DNA of 64,000 bases from Nannobrachium achirus. Its lineage: Eukaryota; Chordata; Actinopteri; Myctophiformes; Myctophidae. Location of the stretch: the NCBI GenBank assembly GCA_963921795.1, contig OY997643.1, positions 17,396,379 to 17,460,378 on the forward strand, written 5' to 3'. The notes under the pieces are model-generated. The model was not told the DNA's origin. It was given only the letters and a program-made list of their open reading frames with translations, and searched no databases. A program made the translations under genes and the position numbers. Each line of letters starts with the position of its first letter. The first letter of the stretch is position 1. Positions 1 to 11,559 of the stretch are shown here, one piece after another.

Positions 1-197
1 CTGTGCACACAGTATATGAGGGATGGAAAGTAACTTTAACTGGTGCTTGCATGATAATATGTAGGAGCATCAATGTAAGAAATACCCGTTTCGTTTAATG
101 GCTACAGAGATACTGTGTACCGATCTGCATGATTTTTGGACAAAATCTGTAACGGTGCACCGGGCCAGACAACAGACCCCCCCCGCCCGCCCGCCCG

Positions 198-286
<89 letters not shown>

Positions 287-473
287 TGTGCACACAGTAT
301 ATGAGGGATGGAAAGTAACTTTAACTGGTGCTTGCATGATAATATGTAGGAGCATCAATGTAAGAAATACCCGTTTCGTTTAATGGCTACAGAGATACTG
401 TGTACCGATCTGCATGATTTTTGGACAAAATCTGTAACAGGGCCAGACAACAGACCCCCCCCCCGCCCGCCCG

Positions 474-572
<99 letters not shown>

Positions 573-870
573 CACAGAGCTGGTCAAACATGTTGCCTCA
601 TGCTAGATGCAGAATAGATATGCCTCAAGCTAGATGCAGAATAGATATAGATACACCATAAAAATGCTAATATACAGCATATGATTTGTGAAAGTGACAA
701 ACGGGCTTCACAGTTATGTTAGGTGTGTTCATATGCTAATGGTGATGCGATTTCAGATCAATTGCTCCAGCCACTGAGGAGAAACGCTGTGACAGACACT
801 CACTCAGACAGACAGACAGACACTCACTCAGACAGACAGACATTTGGAAAATTATATGTTTGATGACCAG
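1..870 (+). repeat. Two head-to-tail copies of the (CA)n-bearing repeat unit R
   Basis: Copy 1 runs from base 1 (cut by the window edge) to about 286 and stops after its CA tract. Copy 2 runs from about 286 to 870. Each holds the block from CTGTGCACACAGTATATGAG to a C-rich run, then (CA)n at 200-282 and 475-571. Copy 2 continues through paired GCTAGATGCAGAATAGATA motifs to (CAGA)n-rich sequence near 800-845. Two more copies lie at 60352-61953. Confidence 0.85.
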
Positions 871-2170
871 ATGTCCCCCTTTGCGAGGGACAGTCCCACA
901 TTTCCATGACTTTTCAGGCGTCCCCCAAATTGAGACTCTGTCCCACATTGTGACTGGCAGGTGTTGATATAGGTGCGCTGATTGTTGCTGAAGAGCTCTT
1001 TAACATGAGCTCACAGCAAGCTAGCTAGACTGACCACACTGGACTAGATATTAATATGTTATAGGGCATTCCATTGTAATGTAAATCTCTCATTGTCTCT
1101 TTTACCTGCAAGATATGTTTTTAAGACTGTTATTAAAATAACCTAGTTATGATTGGAGGATGAGAGCAATTTAATATTAATTTTAACATTAATAATGATG
1201 ATAATGATATGCCTTTGAATGCCTTTGTGGTTGCAGTGACAATTGACACTTGCAAATGAATTCTGTCTTACCATTTAAATTTTCCCCAATCAAGTCAATG
1301 GGGAAAATTATATAAAATATTATATTATATATATATTATAATTGAATGGCCATGATCTCTGTGTCAGTCCCTGATGTCATCAATATTAATCCAACTGTTG
1401 TGTTAATAAAAGAATATAGTGAATGGAATGCAACCACCCTGGACTACAAGCCATTGAGCTTGTTGTGTACTATTTAAATCGTTTTGAGAAACAAAATGCT
1501 GCCATTTGTCCCAAAAATGACTGCAAAAGATTTCTGCTATTTGTTTAAAAAATCTTTAATAACATGTTTAACAAAATGTGACATATACTGTAGGCTATAG
1601 CCTAAGTTCCCCCTTTCCAACTGTTTTTATTATATTTTGACACTTTCTTTGGCAGGCTGGATCTTGGACAATATAATAATCCAATCAGAGGTCAGAGAAA
1701 GGTTAACAACCAACAACACATATCCTGTAATGTCAAGTGAAGCATGACCAGTCTGTCTGATAGGACATTACATGGTAGATATCCAGCCTTACAACCCTGA
1801 TAACATCAGTCAAAACGTTTACTAAAGACAGCTTCACTTTGCTGGCAAAAGATTCTCTGACCCAGAACAATAGTGTGTTGCCCATAGCAACCACACTAAT
1901 TGCCCATTTATTACTCTTACTATTGTGACGTCATCTTTCACTTCCTCAGATTTTGTTTTGTAAATGGTGGGCACTCCTCTCCATCGATCCAGCTGAGCCG
2001 CTAACAGCTGCAGATGTTGTGTGTAAATAAATGACAAATAGACCTATACTGTACCTACCTTCCTAGCCGCTTTGCATTGAGGCCACAAGATTTCCTAGAG
2101 GCCACACATGCAATGGGCCACCTGCCCTGCTAGCCTCATCCTTCTCAATCAAAAATGTACTATAGTATAT
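871..2170. other. AT-rich intergenic stretch, no gene seen
   Basis: No coding exon or clear transposon end. A short inverted repeat around GGGGAAAATT at about 1277-1310 and a fragment resembling a LINE 3' tail (tttttattatattttgacac, about 1624-1650) are the only structure noticed. Confidence 0.5.
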
Positions 2171-2176
2171 ATATAT

Positions 2177-2540
2177 CAGGGGTCTTCAACGTTTTCAGGC
2201 CAAGGACCCCTTAGTTGAGAGAGAGAGAGATGAAGCAGGGACCCCCACAACCTGTTCATAGATTCCATATAGTTTCATTGTTTGGCAGTATGAGTGTATT
2301 TTGGATTCGTGTCAGTTTGTGTTTTCAGATATTTAACCACTTGAGCCGTCATTACCTAATACCTAATAAACTTGACCTTTCACTCTGTACTTAGTCTGCT
2401 CTTTTCCCCCTCTACACCAAACCTCTTTGCCGAAAATAGCAGATCTATAAAGCTCACAACGCCTCACAGCGCAAGGCGTTGTTAGCTTGTAGATCTGCTA
2501 TTTTTGGCTAAAGTTCTCAGAATATGGACACAACATTTTT
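2177..2540 (+). mobile_element. Type B hAT-like MITE fragment with hairpin module
   Basis: Starts CAGGGGTCTTCAACGTTTTC, as in the other type B copies, but the matching right end is missing. The hairpin module at 2432-2506 has both arms: GAAAATAGCAGATCTATA ... GTAGATCTGCTATTTTT. Confidence 0.7.
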
Positions 2541-2604
2541 TTATGACCACAATATAAATGTAAGACAGAATTCGTTGATGCATACATCATCAACATAAAC
2601 CAAT

Positions 2605-2893
2605 TATAATTAATTGCATTTTTATAGCGCTTTTCCAAGTGCTCTACAATGGTTCATTCATACATTGGGAGGTGAAGCGGTGAACAGTCGACGCCAGCAT
2701 CCTCACTTCCCACTTTCACGCAACAACGGTGGCAAAGCTGACACCGACCCACTCATTGGAGGCAATGTGGGGTTCAGTGTCTTGCCCAAGGACACTTCCA
2801 CATGTGAGGAGGAGGAGCCGGGATTCAAACCGCTGTCCCATGGATCATTGGACGACCTGCTCTACCTCCTGAGCCACAGCCACCCCACGTTAT
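2605..2893 (-). repeat. tRNA-derived SINE
   Basis: On the minus strand it begins with a tRNA-like head. The A box is TGGCTCAGGAGG and the B box is GGTTTGAATCC (seen as GGATTCAAACC on plus, about 2820). The body has the teleost CTTGGGCAAGACACTG block and the tail has GAAAAGCGCT. Confidence 0.8.
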
Positions 2894-3103
2894 ACTGAAT
2901 CTTTCTGTCCCAAAAGGACTCATCCTAAGAGGTCATCTGAGTACAAAAATCAATGTGCTCTAGAACATGGGCTCATTCCCCAAAGACTCTCATAATAATG
3001 AATGTAATCATGTATACTGTGTAATAAACTCTAAGATGTCTTATGTATACAGGGGTTAAAGCAAAAAAGAAAAAAAAATTATGTGACCGCACCCACCAAT
3101 TCA

Positions 3104-3402
3104 TTAAAGGGGAAGACCACCCATTTTCAATATTGAACTGTGTCATTAATATACCTTAGTGGAGTTGTGTGCAATAGAAACAAAGTTCCCCCCCTTCTGT
3201 GTTGCCTAGAACTGGAGGATTGATTGCAAAGTACAATGTGATGACATTACACCGTTGTACTTTACAATACAAACCCCAAAATCAATCCTCCAGTTCTAGG
3301 CAACACAGAAGGGGGGGAACTTTTTTTCTATTTCCACCCAACTCCTCTAAGGTATATTAATTACATATTTCAATATTGAAAATGGGTGGTCTTCCCCTTT
3401 AA
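3104..3402. mobile_element. Fully palindromic TTAA-flanked MITE (piggyBac-like)
   Basis: TTAA at 3104-3107 and 3399-3402 flank inverted arms of about 140 bp that start AGGGGAAGACCACCCATTTT and end with its complement. Nearly the whole element is one inverted repeat with a short centre near 3250. The TTAA target site points to piggyBac mobilisation. Confidence 0.85.
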
Positions 3403-3579
3403 GTACTGTATGCCTGGTTGTCAGGTGGCTGGTGACCCTACTGAAGTTAGCCACACCCACAGTGTAGGGTGTATGGTAAAGGGGTAGGGGATGATGTTAT
3501 GATGTCATTATATCAGTGTATTTGAGTTGGGCCTTTTGACAAAGAGGCTTTCAGCTTTCAGGAAGGGAAGACATATTTG

Positions 3580-3765
3580 CATATTATAACCACACCTGGG
3601 GGTCTATTAGGGAAATGTTAACTCCATAGACACATACAAAACATATTATAACCACACCTGGGGGTCTATTAGGGTAATGTTAACTCCATAGACACATACA
3701 AAACATATTAAAACCACACCTGGGGGTCTATTAGAGTAATGTTAACTCCATAGACACATACAAAA
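3580..3765 (+). repeat. Three-copy tandem repeat of about 60 bp
   Basis: Unit carries CATATTATAACCACACCTGG, then GGGTCTATTAGGG and GTTAACTCCATAGACACATA. It ends about 30 bp from the TRIM-like stop codon, so it probably lies in that gene's 3' untranslated region. Confidence 0.85.
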
Positions 3766-3796
3766 CTATGGCACCACCTCTTTAAGAACCAGATCA

Positions 3797-5089
3797 TCAA
3801 TTTAAATCTTTAATTACACTGATCCTCCTTGGTAAAATCTTCAGAGGCTGACCGAGGCCATTATACACGAAAGGAAACAGTGTGTTAGTGAAGGTGTGCG
3901 TGAAGGTGTGCAGGTGTGTGTCAGTATCAGGATCAGAGAAGGACAGCTTCCCTGCGCTCCAGTCCAGCTGGATTCTGATCCTCCGGGGTTTCTGCTTCAC
4001 TGAGAGAAACGTGGTCAGGAGCCATGGTCCCGGTCTGGAGCGGGCTTTGTATTCACCTTCATATAAGGCTATTCTCCAGAATTGACTCACTTTGTCTCCC
4101 GTCCGAGGGAAAGACTCTGATAAGGCACCTACTGACCAGTATCCACTTTCTCCCACCTCCACGTCCCAGCTGTGAGTCCCTGAGTTAAAGCCTTCAGAAC
4201 CCAGGACGAAGGGCCAGTAGTCAAACCTCTCTGGGTTGTCAGGAAGCTGCTGTTCCTCATCTCCATGTCTCACACTGGTCAGATCGTCAGACAGGGTCAG
4301 TCTTGAATTGGCAGTGTTGGGGTCCAGGATGACAGGCGTGTAGGAGACGATGTCCTTCATCTTGTCCCAGACTCTGAAGGTCAGGTTGCCCAGGTGTTTG
4401 ACCTCGTCTATCAGTGCTCCGGGGTCCAGCTGTGGGTCCTGCAGTGTGAGCTGAACTCTTTCCACTGTGGTCTTGTAGTTCTGCAGAGATGAGACGTGTT
4501 CATCTCTCAGCTTCTTCTCTTTGACACTGATTGTGTTTGAAAGAGTTGATATATCTCTGTTCAGAGTCTTGATCTTCTTCTTCATCATCTGACTCTTCTG
4601 CTGCTCTTCCTCCCTCAGTGCAGTGATCCTAGCCTCCTTTTCCTCATGTAGAAACTGTTGAAGCTTCTTAAACTGTTCCTTAATGCTCCTCTCTGTGTTC
4701 TGTGTCTGGGCCATAATGTGTTCCGTTGCCTGTTCATATTTAGTTTTAAATTCACTGAAAACCTTTAGTTTCTCCTGTAAGAGCTTCAGTGATTCGTTGT
4801 CTTCCTCTATGGAATCGATTTTCCGTTGTTTTTCCTGTAAGAAGGTCTCACACATATTCTTCAGAACACGAACACAGGGTGGATCATTCACTGAAGATAT
4901 CTTCTTACAAACTGGACATTCCCTTGTTTCCTTATGCGTCCACCATTCCTGCAGGCAGGCCTTACAGAAGCAGTGGCTGCACGGCAGGACAACAGGGTGT
5001 TTAAATACGTCACGACACACGGAACAGGATAAATCCTTTTCTGAAAAGGACAACTGGAAAGACATCTTAGTGTCCGAATGAACCCTCAA
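3797..5089 (-). CDS. TRIM35/NF7-like RING-coiled coil-PRY/SPRY protein, single exon, no B-box
   Basis: Intact 430-codon reading frame ending in TGA. The RING has C3HC4 spacing: C22, C25, C37, H39, C42, C45, C58, C61 (numbered from the first Met). A long charged coiled coil spans about residues 85-215. PRY-SPRY fills about 255-425, with LDPNTA, the ERFDYWPFVLGSEGF block, a WDVEVG motif and LDWSAGKLSFSD. Fish TRIM35/NF7-like proteins normally carry a B-box2 zinc finger between RING and coiled coil; here the chain runs from LCESF-like sequence (CETFLQEKQRK) straight into the coiled coil (LQEKLKVF), so the B-box looks deleted in frame. The second Met (residue 9, MSFQLSFS) is the likelier start. 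Family role: E3 ubiquitin ligase, often immune. Ligase activity is inferred from the RING only. No intron is visible and no partner genes lie nearby. Assignment to a named TRIM is uncertain because this family is multicopy in fish. Confidence 0.88.
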   Translation of the reverse strand: MRVHSDTKMSFQLSFSEKDLSCSVCRDVFKHPVVLPCSHCFCKACLQEWWTHKETRECPVCKKISSVNDPPCVRVLKNMCETFLQEKQRKIDSIEEDNESLKLLQEKLKVFSEFKTKYEQATEHIMAQTQNTERSIKEQFKKLQQFLHEEKEARITALREEEQQKSQMMKKKIKTLNRDISTLSNTISVKEKKLRDEHVSSLQNYKTTVERVQLTLQDPQLDPGALIDEVKHLGNLTFRVWDKMKDIVSYTPVILDPNTANSRLTLSDDLTSVRHGDEEQQLPDNPERFDYWPFVLGSEGFNSGTHSWDVEVGESGYWSVGALSESFPRTGDKVSQFWRIALYEGEYKARSRPGPWLLTTFLSVKQKPRRIRIQLDWSAGKLSFSDPDTDTHLHTFTHTFTNTLFPFVYNGLGQPLKILPRRISVIKDLN

Positions 5090-5159
5090 ACACTCAGGAA
5101 GAAATCTGTCCGAGTCAGTTGACTTTTAGCAGCAGGTTCTTTATGTCCGGCTCAGCATA

Positions 5160-6205
5160 GGTTCCTGCATCTACGAAGACAGTTTGTGCTGTCTGCTTCT
5201 TTCGGTTTCTCTAGAACTAGACCAAATTTAGAGAGGATGTGACGGTGACATCACATCTGTGACATCATGGTGTGGGCCAGGTCAATGCTATGCATGTCCA
5301 TTGGATCTCTTCATGTGTTGTTGCTTCATAACGTCAGTCTATGAAGATGTCACCAGTGATGTCACTATGATGTCACCAGTGATGTCAGCCTGATTTGTCC
5401 ACAGTGGTTAGCAATATGTCCGTGCAATGACAAAGACGTCCTGGTCTGTGGCAAATGTTATAGATTTTGTTTTTACATAACGTCATGTTCTTATTTTGAT
5501 CATAAAGACCCAATTACTGAGGTTTTCTTCAGAATATGTATGACTCAAAGGTATATTCAGTGACTGTATTTCATTCAAACAAAAATATAATTGGTACACT
5601 TTCCATTCATTCTCCTAGAATGTGTGCTGACCATATAAGGACTTCATGGTCCGTGTTACGAGCATAGCTAGATTTGGTTTTCAGAGGTGGCAGGCCAGTC
5701 CTCGACCAATCAGGGTAGAGTATGGCCGTAGTTATGTTATGATGTTTAGTTATGATGGTCAAAATAAGAGTCTGCTAAATGCCTAGATTGTAAACTACTT
5801 AACTCCACAGTCTCGTAGTAAATCAATATCATACATATCCTGAAGCTGGAGACGTAGGCCTACCGATATTCAGTGATTGGGTCTAATGATCAAAACGAGA
5901 ACATTATAATGGTGTAAAAGATCTATAAAAAACTAAACATTTCCACGCTGTAAGGCCACTTTCATTATCACTGAATACACCTTTAAGCCTACTATGACTG
6001 GTTCCATTGGTACCCTGGAACAGACCACTCCAAGGAAACCCAAAGGTCCCTGTACTGAGTTTTAAAAAGATACACATCCTGGGATTCCTGGCCCACAGGC
6101 TGTGTGCACATGCCGATCTGTCCAGTGGTTTGCATTGCAAGATCAGACTCACAGACCCTCGCTGATTGAAATAACCTATTAAAGCTGCACTCTGTTAACT
6201 CTCTG
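5160..6205. other. Upstream flank of the TRIM-like gene, nothing recognised
   Basis: No exon or transposon terminus recognised. Imperfect repeats of GATGTCACCAGTGATGTCA occur at 5345-5385. The promoter of the TRIM-like gene should lie here, but no TATA or binding site could be assigned. Confidence 0.4.
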
Positions 6206-6209
6206 TTTT

Positions 6210-6560
6210 CCATGCAATCACTGGGTCGGGAGTCTCGGGACCCATTTGTGGGTCGCAGACACATTTTTATGGATTGTTTTTGGTGTCCTACCTTTTTTTA
6301 TTATCATTATAATTTAAAAATATTTTCAAAAAACATTCCCAAAAAAACATTTTTTTCTCGTGTTTTTCAAAACAAAATTATTTTATTTTTTTCAGCCTAA
6401 TTCCATGAAGAAATCAACGAAATATCTAAGAAATTCCATAAATTAGAGCACAAAATAGTAGTGAAAATAGTTGATCTACAAGCTCACAACACGGCCCGAA
6501 GCGACCCATTGTGAGCTTGTAGATCTGCTATTTTCACTAGTTTGGGTCCCAGGCAAACAT
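6210..6560. mobile_element. hAT-like MITE (type D) with hairpin module
   Basis: Left part CACTGGGTCGGGAGTCTCGG then GACCCATTTGTGGGTCGC; right part TTTGGGTCCCAGGC. The hairpin at 6460-6538 has complete outer arms (GTGAAAATAGTTGATCTACA / TGTAGATCTGCTATTTTCAC form) and a degenerate centre. Confidence 0.6.
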
Positions 6561-6659
6561 ATCTAACCAGCTAAAAAGTTCAACCTGTCCCTGCCACGCA
6601 TGTTCAGAATGTTGACCTTCAGGCAATATGCAATATTATACATAAATAATAAAATAATA

Positions 6660-6660
<1 letters not shown>

Positions 6661-6703
<43 letters not shown>
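6661..6703 (+). repeat. (GAT)14 microsatellite
   Basis: Uninterrupted GAT triplets; reads as poly-Asp or poly-Ser by chance, not coding. Confidence 0.95.
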
Positions 6704-6704
<1 letters not shown>

Positions 6705-6981
6705 AGGCAGAAGAAACCAGCTGAAAGAAAAGAAGCTGTTGCCCTTTGGGAAAAAATAAGCTGTTTTTTACATAAATTCAATAAATAAAATAAATTGTTG
6801 CTGCTGCTGTTGTGAATAAAATCGTCTCATTGCCAGTTTATGAATGCTATTGAACAATAAATATATATCATAATAATCCTAACCCTGGTCCGTTTCTCGC
6901 TCTTGGCTGCCACCTGCTGATAAAACAAGATATCATCATCATCACAATTGTGGCACAAGTGGTGGCTCTGCTCCACCGCGT

Positions 6982-7535
6982 TAGAAGGAGTCCTCCTTAA
7001 CGCTATGTTACTCTACATGCGCTGCACCGCAGAAAGCCTGCTGACCCTGCTCACACTCACTTCTGGTCCAAAAATAACTCATTTATTTTCGCTAATCATC
7101 AGAACAAAGACGGCTTTTGGGAGTTGAAAGCCTGCTTTTCTTAGTGGCAACACTCTGAGCCCCCACCTCACGTCTAAAATACGCTTTATGGACAGAAAAG
7201 AAAACATTTCACCGGACATTTTACCTACTCCACAGCGTCCTCTACAGATCTTGTCAATAGAAACGTCCATTGACCAGATTTTCACCTTCCGGTGAAATAT
7301 TTTCTTTTCTGTCCATAAAGTGTATTTTAGAGTGAGGTGGGGCTCAGAGTGATGCCACTATTAAGGAAAGCAGGCTTTCATCTCCAAAAAACTGTCTTTG
7401 TTTTGGTGAATAGTGAAACAGTATTCGTTATTTTTGAACCAGACCGGAGGGTGAGCAGGCTTTCTGCGGCGCAGCGGATGTAGAGTAACATAGCGTTGAG
7501 AGGAGAACTCCTTATATGGACAGAGATAATGCGGT
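6982..7535. mobile_element. Large foldback element with arms of about 250 bp
   Basis: Left arm about 6985-7222 and right arm about 7272-7532 are inverted copies. Landmarks are AACGCTATGTTACTCTACAT against ATGTAGAGTAACATAGCGTT, and GACAGAAAAGAAAACATTTC against GAAATATTTTCTTTTCTGTC. The spacer is about 50 bp. A relative lies at 23117-23650. Confidence 0.85.
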
Positions 7536-7699
7536 GGCAGATCTGCCCAGAATACACCATCTCTGACTGGAGGTGGTACCCACTACCACGTGACACAGGA
7601 CCAGGAAGTAAACAACAATAGTTCGGTGTCTTTTCTTCTTCTTGCGAGATCAAACTAAAGTTTCTCTCTTTTCTGCCCGGCATTTATTCATTTACTATC

Positions 7700-8600
7700 A
7701 CACAATGAAACACAGGAAGCAGGGATGTGTGTCAACATAAGGAACGCGGTCAGATAGAGCGCCGATCCGCTGCTATAAGTCTTTAAGAAGAGAAACAGGA
7801 ACCAAGTGGACTTAATGAGAGTCATGTCTGTTTAATTAACATTACATTACACACAGGATCCTCTACTGTAAACCACTGATCCATAAATCATCTGGATCGA
7901 CTCCACTCCACTCCACAGGCGGTCTGTCTTGTTGCAGTGACTGGTGGTGAGCTCACATTCACCTTATGTTTATTTACTGTTTGTTTTCTTATTTGTTTCT
8001 ATTTCTTGGTTCGACAGACAGAGACAGGCAGTCGCTCAGGTTCGCTTGACGACCAGAGCAGATCTACAAGGTCACAGCGGGTCAGGCTAGACGGTATTTT
8101 ATGGATCCAAGTTTAATTCATTCATTCTAAGTTAGAATGAATTTCTATAACCTAATATAGGCTATAGAATTGGCATGATTTTATGATCGATTGGGGGCGG
8201 GAAATATAGACCTATAATATTGGTCGATTTTTCCAAAATATGAAGTAGGCTAGGTTATTAATTGTAGCTTAGGACTATTGCTTGATAGTTGTTAGTATTG
8301 TAGCTGTTTCAACATACAGTCATGGACAAATACAAATCATAGATTCTCAATGTTGCTTCCTCTTTAACCTGGTTGTATTCAGACTTCAGTCAGGATAGGC
8401 AGATTCATACAATACAAAAATAAAACCTTTAAAATCCAGGAAATGTATAGATCATTGATTACAGGGACGTGCTGGGCCCCTGATTCAGCCCGGGAAAAAG
8501 AGTTGGAGAGGCCCTCATAGAGAGAGATCTCTCTACATGCTGCCACTCAAAGATTTGCCATTTCAGATCATGACAAGTGACAAGCCAGTGGGCCAATTAC
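7700..8600. other. Intergenic stretch, no gene seen
   Basis: Nothing coding. GACAGACAGAGACAGGCAG-type short repeats near 8016, otherwise unremarkable AT-rich sequence. Confidence 0.4.
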
Positions 8601-8616
8601 ATGAGTTATTATATTT

Positions 8617-8877
8617 TGTCGTTGCCGGGTGGAAACCTTGTATGTCCAAAACCGTTTGTTTTGTATTTATCATTTCAAAAATGATTTAAACTAGTGAAAA
8701 CAGCTGATCTACAAGCACACAACGCCTCGCACTGCAAGGCGTTGTGTGCTTGTAGATCTGCTGTTTTCACTACTTTTGTGCGACGGCCTTTTATGATGAA
8801 GCAGGGCTTTGCTTTGCGAAAAAATGTACAAATTTTAAACTTGGAGATACGAGGTTTCTGCCCGACAGTGACGATTT
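8617..8877 (+). mobile_element. Type C MITE built around the hairpin module
   Basis: Ends are inverted: GTCGTTGCCGGGTGGAAACC on the left and GGTTTCTGCCCGACAGTGAC on the right. The hairpin at 8693-8771 is nearly perfect and uses the CAAGCACACAACGCC arm with its exact complement GGCGTTGTGTGCTTG. The same family recurs at 50653-50902, and its right half inside 38879-39266. Confidence 0.8.
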
Positions 8878-9203
8878 ACTTTGTTGGCCGCCCAGCCCCC
8901 AAAATGGAACGAAGGCCGACATTGGCTGCGCTTCCCAAAGCGATTTTGAGTGCTCGTAAGCTCAGGCATGGTCGTAGAGACCAAAAACGTTTCAAGAACG
9001 CCCTCGCAGCCTGCGCAGGCACCTGTCAATCAAGAGCAACGAGGGCTTTCAGGAACCCGTTCGAGAGTGTACAATGGAACCAAATGGCTGTGATGACGGT
9101 TGAATGCACACCTTATACGAATGGCCATCGTAAGGAGGATTTTAGAAGCAAACACCTTTCCTGCAAGTTTCCCACGGGTGCTGCAGACGTACAATGTTTT
9201 TTT

Positions 9204-9725
9204 TTAACCCTCTAAGGCCCAAATATAGAAATACTTGAAATAAAAAATTGGAAAAAATCAGATGGTGTTGTAATAATGTGAGTCCTAATAAGAGGAAAAT
9301 GTAATGTTTTTTTTTTCAAAAAAAATGTTTTTGTAAGGTTTTATAGCCATAAATCATGCTCTAATTTACATACGGGGGATATTTTTCACAATAATAACAT
9401 ATGTACATGTTCTAGACATTCTAATGATCACCCAAAAAATAGTACAGGCATTTTACTTATGTTTTTGTGAGGAATAGCTTCCATGAAAAAGTGAGATGTT
9501 GTTCGTCAAAACTCTGGAATGTCAGCGGGTGTGGCGGGTGTGAATGTCAGCCCCTGTGGGGGGTATTTATATGCAAATATTATGGCCAATGGCATTGTAA
9601 TACTAAACAATAGAATCCAATGGTGATGTTTAGGTGGTAGGGGGAGCTAAAATAAAATGATTTAAACCTTTTTTTGGATAAAATACAAACGTTGTAATAT
9701 TACAACAGTGGGCCTTAGAGGTTAA
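9204..9725. mobile_element. TTAA-flanked MITE (piggyBac-like)
   Basis: TTAA at 9204-9207 and 9722-9725. Inverted ends are CCCTCTAAGGCCCA and TGGGCCTTAGAGG. No transposase frame inside. Confidence 0.8.
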
Positions 9726-9729
9726 GGGT

Positions 9730-11550
9730 GCGCCTGGGGCGCCCGTAAGCACCCTTCATAGAAAACTGAGCACTATTATAACTAAGTATAACTATGAAAG
9801 TATATTTAAAAAAGCTATCTAAGTCTTGTGGATGGTAGAGTAGGCTATTCTACACACCTGCTATACAAAATAAACAAGTTAACTATATATTAATATTTAT
9901 ATAATAAATACATAAAACATACAGAGGTGAACTATATGTTATATGTTATGCGTGTCGCTTGCTTTGATATATAGGCTACTGAGAAATAGCGCACCACAAC
10001 ACACACTTACATAAAAAAGAACAAGCTTATAGGCTGCCTCATTTGTTAAGTGGGTCCGTGGACCAGTGGGGGTTACCTGTCCCCAGCTAAAAGGCATGCA
10101 GTGATGCGTGAAAGCGGTGATAGAACTCGGATCATCCAGTCGCTAGTCCAACACACAACCCCTCGTGCCAACACGACTCAGTGAGAAACAGTCCGCACAG
10201 AGAGTCGGCTGGAGCCAGGCACTCAGCATCCTACACTCTTGAGAGCTAGCCTACACTTTCGAACCATTTGGTTCCCAACCTGCAAACCTCCAAACCAAAA
10301 TACAACAACCCTGCGCCTCCTTAGCCCCTTGTGCGTCGTGCCAACACAACACTGAGGTAAAGAGACAGGGCTGTTATATTTTAGTTTGGACGTTCGAAGC
10401 CAGGAACCAAATGGTTCCAAAATGCAACCCACATTTTGAGAGTGTAGGATGACGATCGCCCGGCTCAGCCCACTCTCTGAGCGGACTGGTTCTCCAGCGC
10501 TGAGTCTGAAATCAGACTAGGAAGATAATTATTACAGCCAAGACAGGGCGGACAACAGCCTTAGTAGCTGAACACAGCAGGCTTAATAGCATGACGACTT
10601 GTGAGTTGGACTAAGCATTGAGAGCCTCGGATTCGACTCCCGCTTCAGCAGATCGAATGATACAGAGAGTCCCCGAGTATCATTTTGAGAACCAATACTC
10701 TAGTCTACAATACTGTCTTAGTAGGCCTAGCCTATAAAATAAAATAAATAAATATTTAAGACGGGCAGTTAAGTCAATTTGTGCAGTCAGTTATAGGCCT
10801 ATACCAACAGGCAACAGCGCTTTGCAGCTTTGAATGTAGTTTCAAATTAAAACAAGGGGTTTGTACTGTCAGTTTAGCTGCTACCAACAGCGCTAAACGT
10901 GTGTTAATTTTCAGCGTTGTAGCCTATGTTTTATTGATGGGCCGCCGAGTACAATCACACAAACCATCAGCTGAAATTAATTTGGGAGCGCAGCTGCTGA
11001 CGTCCTATCAATCGAAGCCCATGAGCTATTCAACGAGAGTTTCAGGGAGAGTTGCATCATATCCGTTCACATGGGGCCAGGGCCCCATGTGAAGGCTCTG
11101 GCCAGCCCAAGGGCATGCGTAGGCTGTTTTGAGAGGGGCGCTTACAAGCGCGTTTGAGAAACGCCATAATCGTTAGGACCGCAGCCGTACGAAGGGCCTC
11201 GTACGACCTGCGCTTTGGGAAACGCAGCCATTATATATATTTTTTTCCCCTATTGGCCGGCCTGGACCGGCCGGGAATGAACCGGCCGTTCGGGAGTTGG
11301 CCTGCTTTTCCCAATGGCCAGCACGTCCCTGACTGATTATGTTATGGATGCCTGTCTGCTGGCCATAAGTCAGGTCAGGTGATAACACTCCAAATCAGCC
11401 ATCTATCTGCCTGGGCAAACACAGAAAGAAAAACACACAGCACAGCATTATGTGTTCCCTCTCTGAGTCTGTTGCATCACATTATGGGAACTGCAACAGC
11501 TGAAGAAGTCATGTTATTTCAGGACATATTTTAAATGTACATACCTTCAT
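9730..11550. other. Intergenic repeats, no gene
   Basis: Holds a small inverted-end element (10227-10452) and fish repeat fragments with CGCTTTGGGAAACGCAGCC (11210-11235), whose inverted counterpart GGCTGCGCTTCCCAAAGCG lies at 8923-8941. That suggests one element's two ends, or two copies. No coding exon recognised; the DRAM2 promoter and 5' exon may lie here. Confidence 0.4.
10227..10452. mobile_element. Short inverted-end MITE
   Basis: Ends CATCCTACACTCTTGAGAG and TTTTGAGAGTGTAGGATG are inverted. Inside, AACCATTTGGTTCC-type palindromes recur at 10262 and 10408. Confidence 0.6.
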
Positions 11551-11559
11551 GTCCTACAT

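Noticed and set aside
4683-5081. 132-codon plus-strand frame
   Set aside because: Antisense of the RING and coiled-coil part of the TRIM-like gene.
6563-6788. Poly-Ser and poly-Asp frames
   Set aside because: Translations of the (GAT)14 microsatellite.
8694-9215. 173-codon plus-strand frame
   Set aside because: Starts inside the hairpin module and spans two repeat elements; composition is not protein-like.
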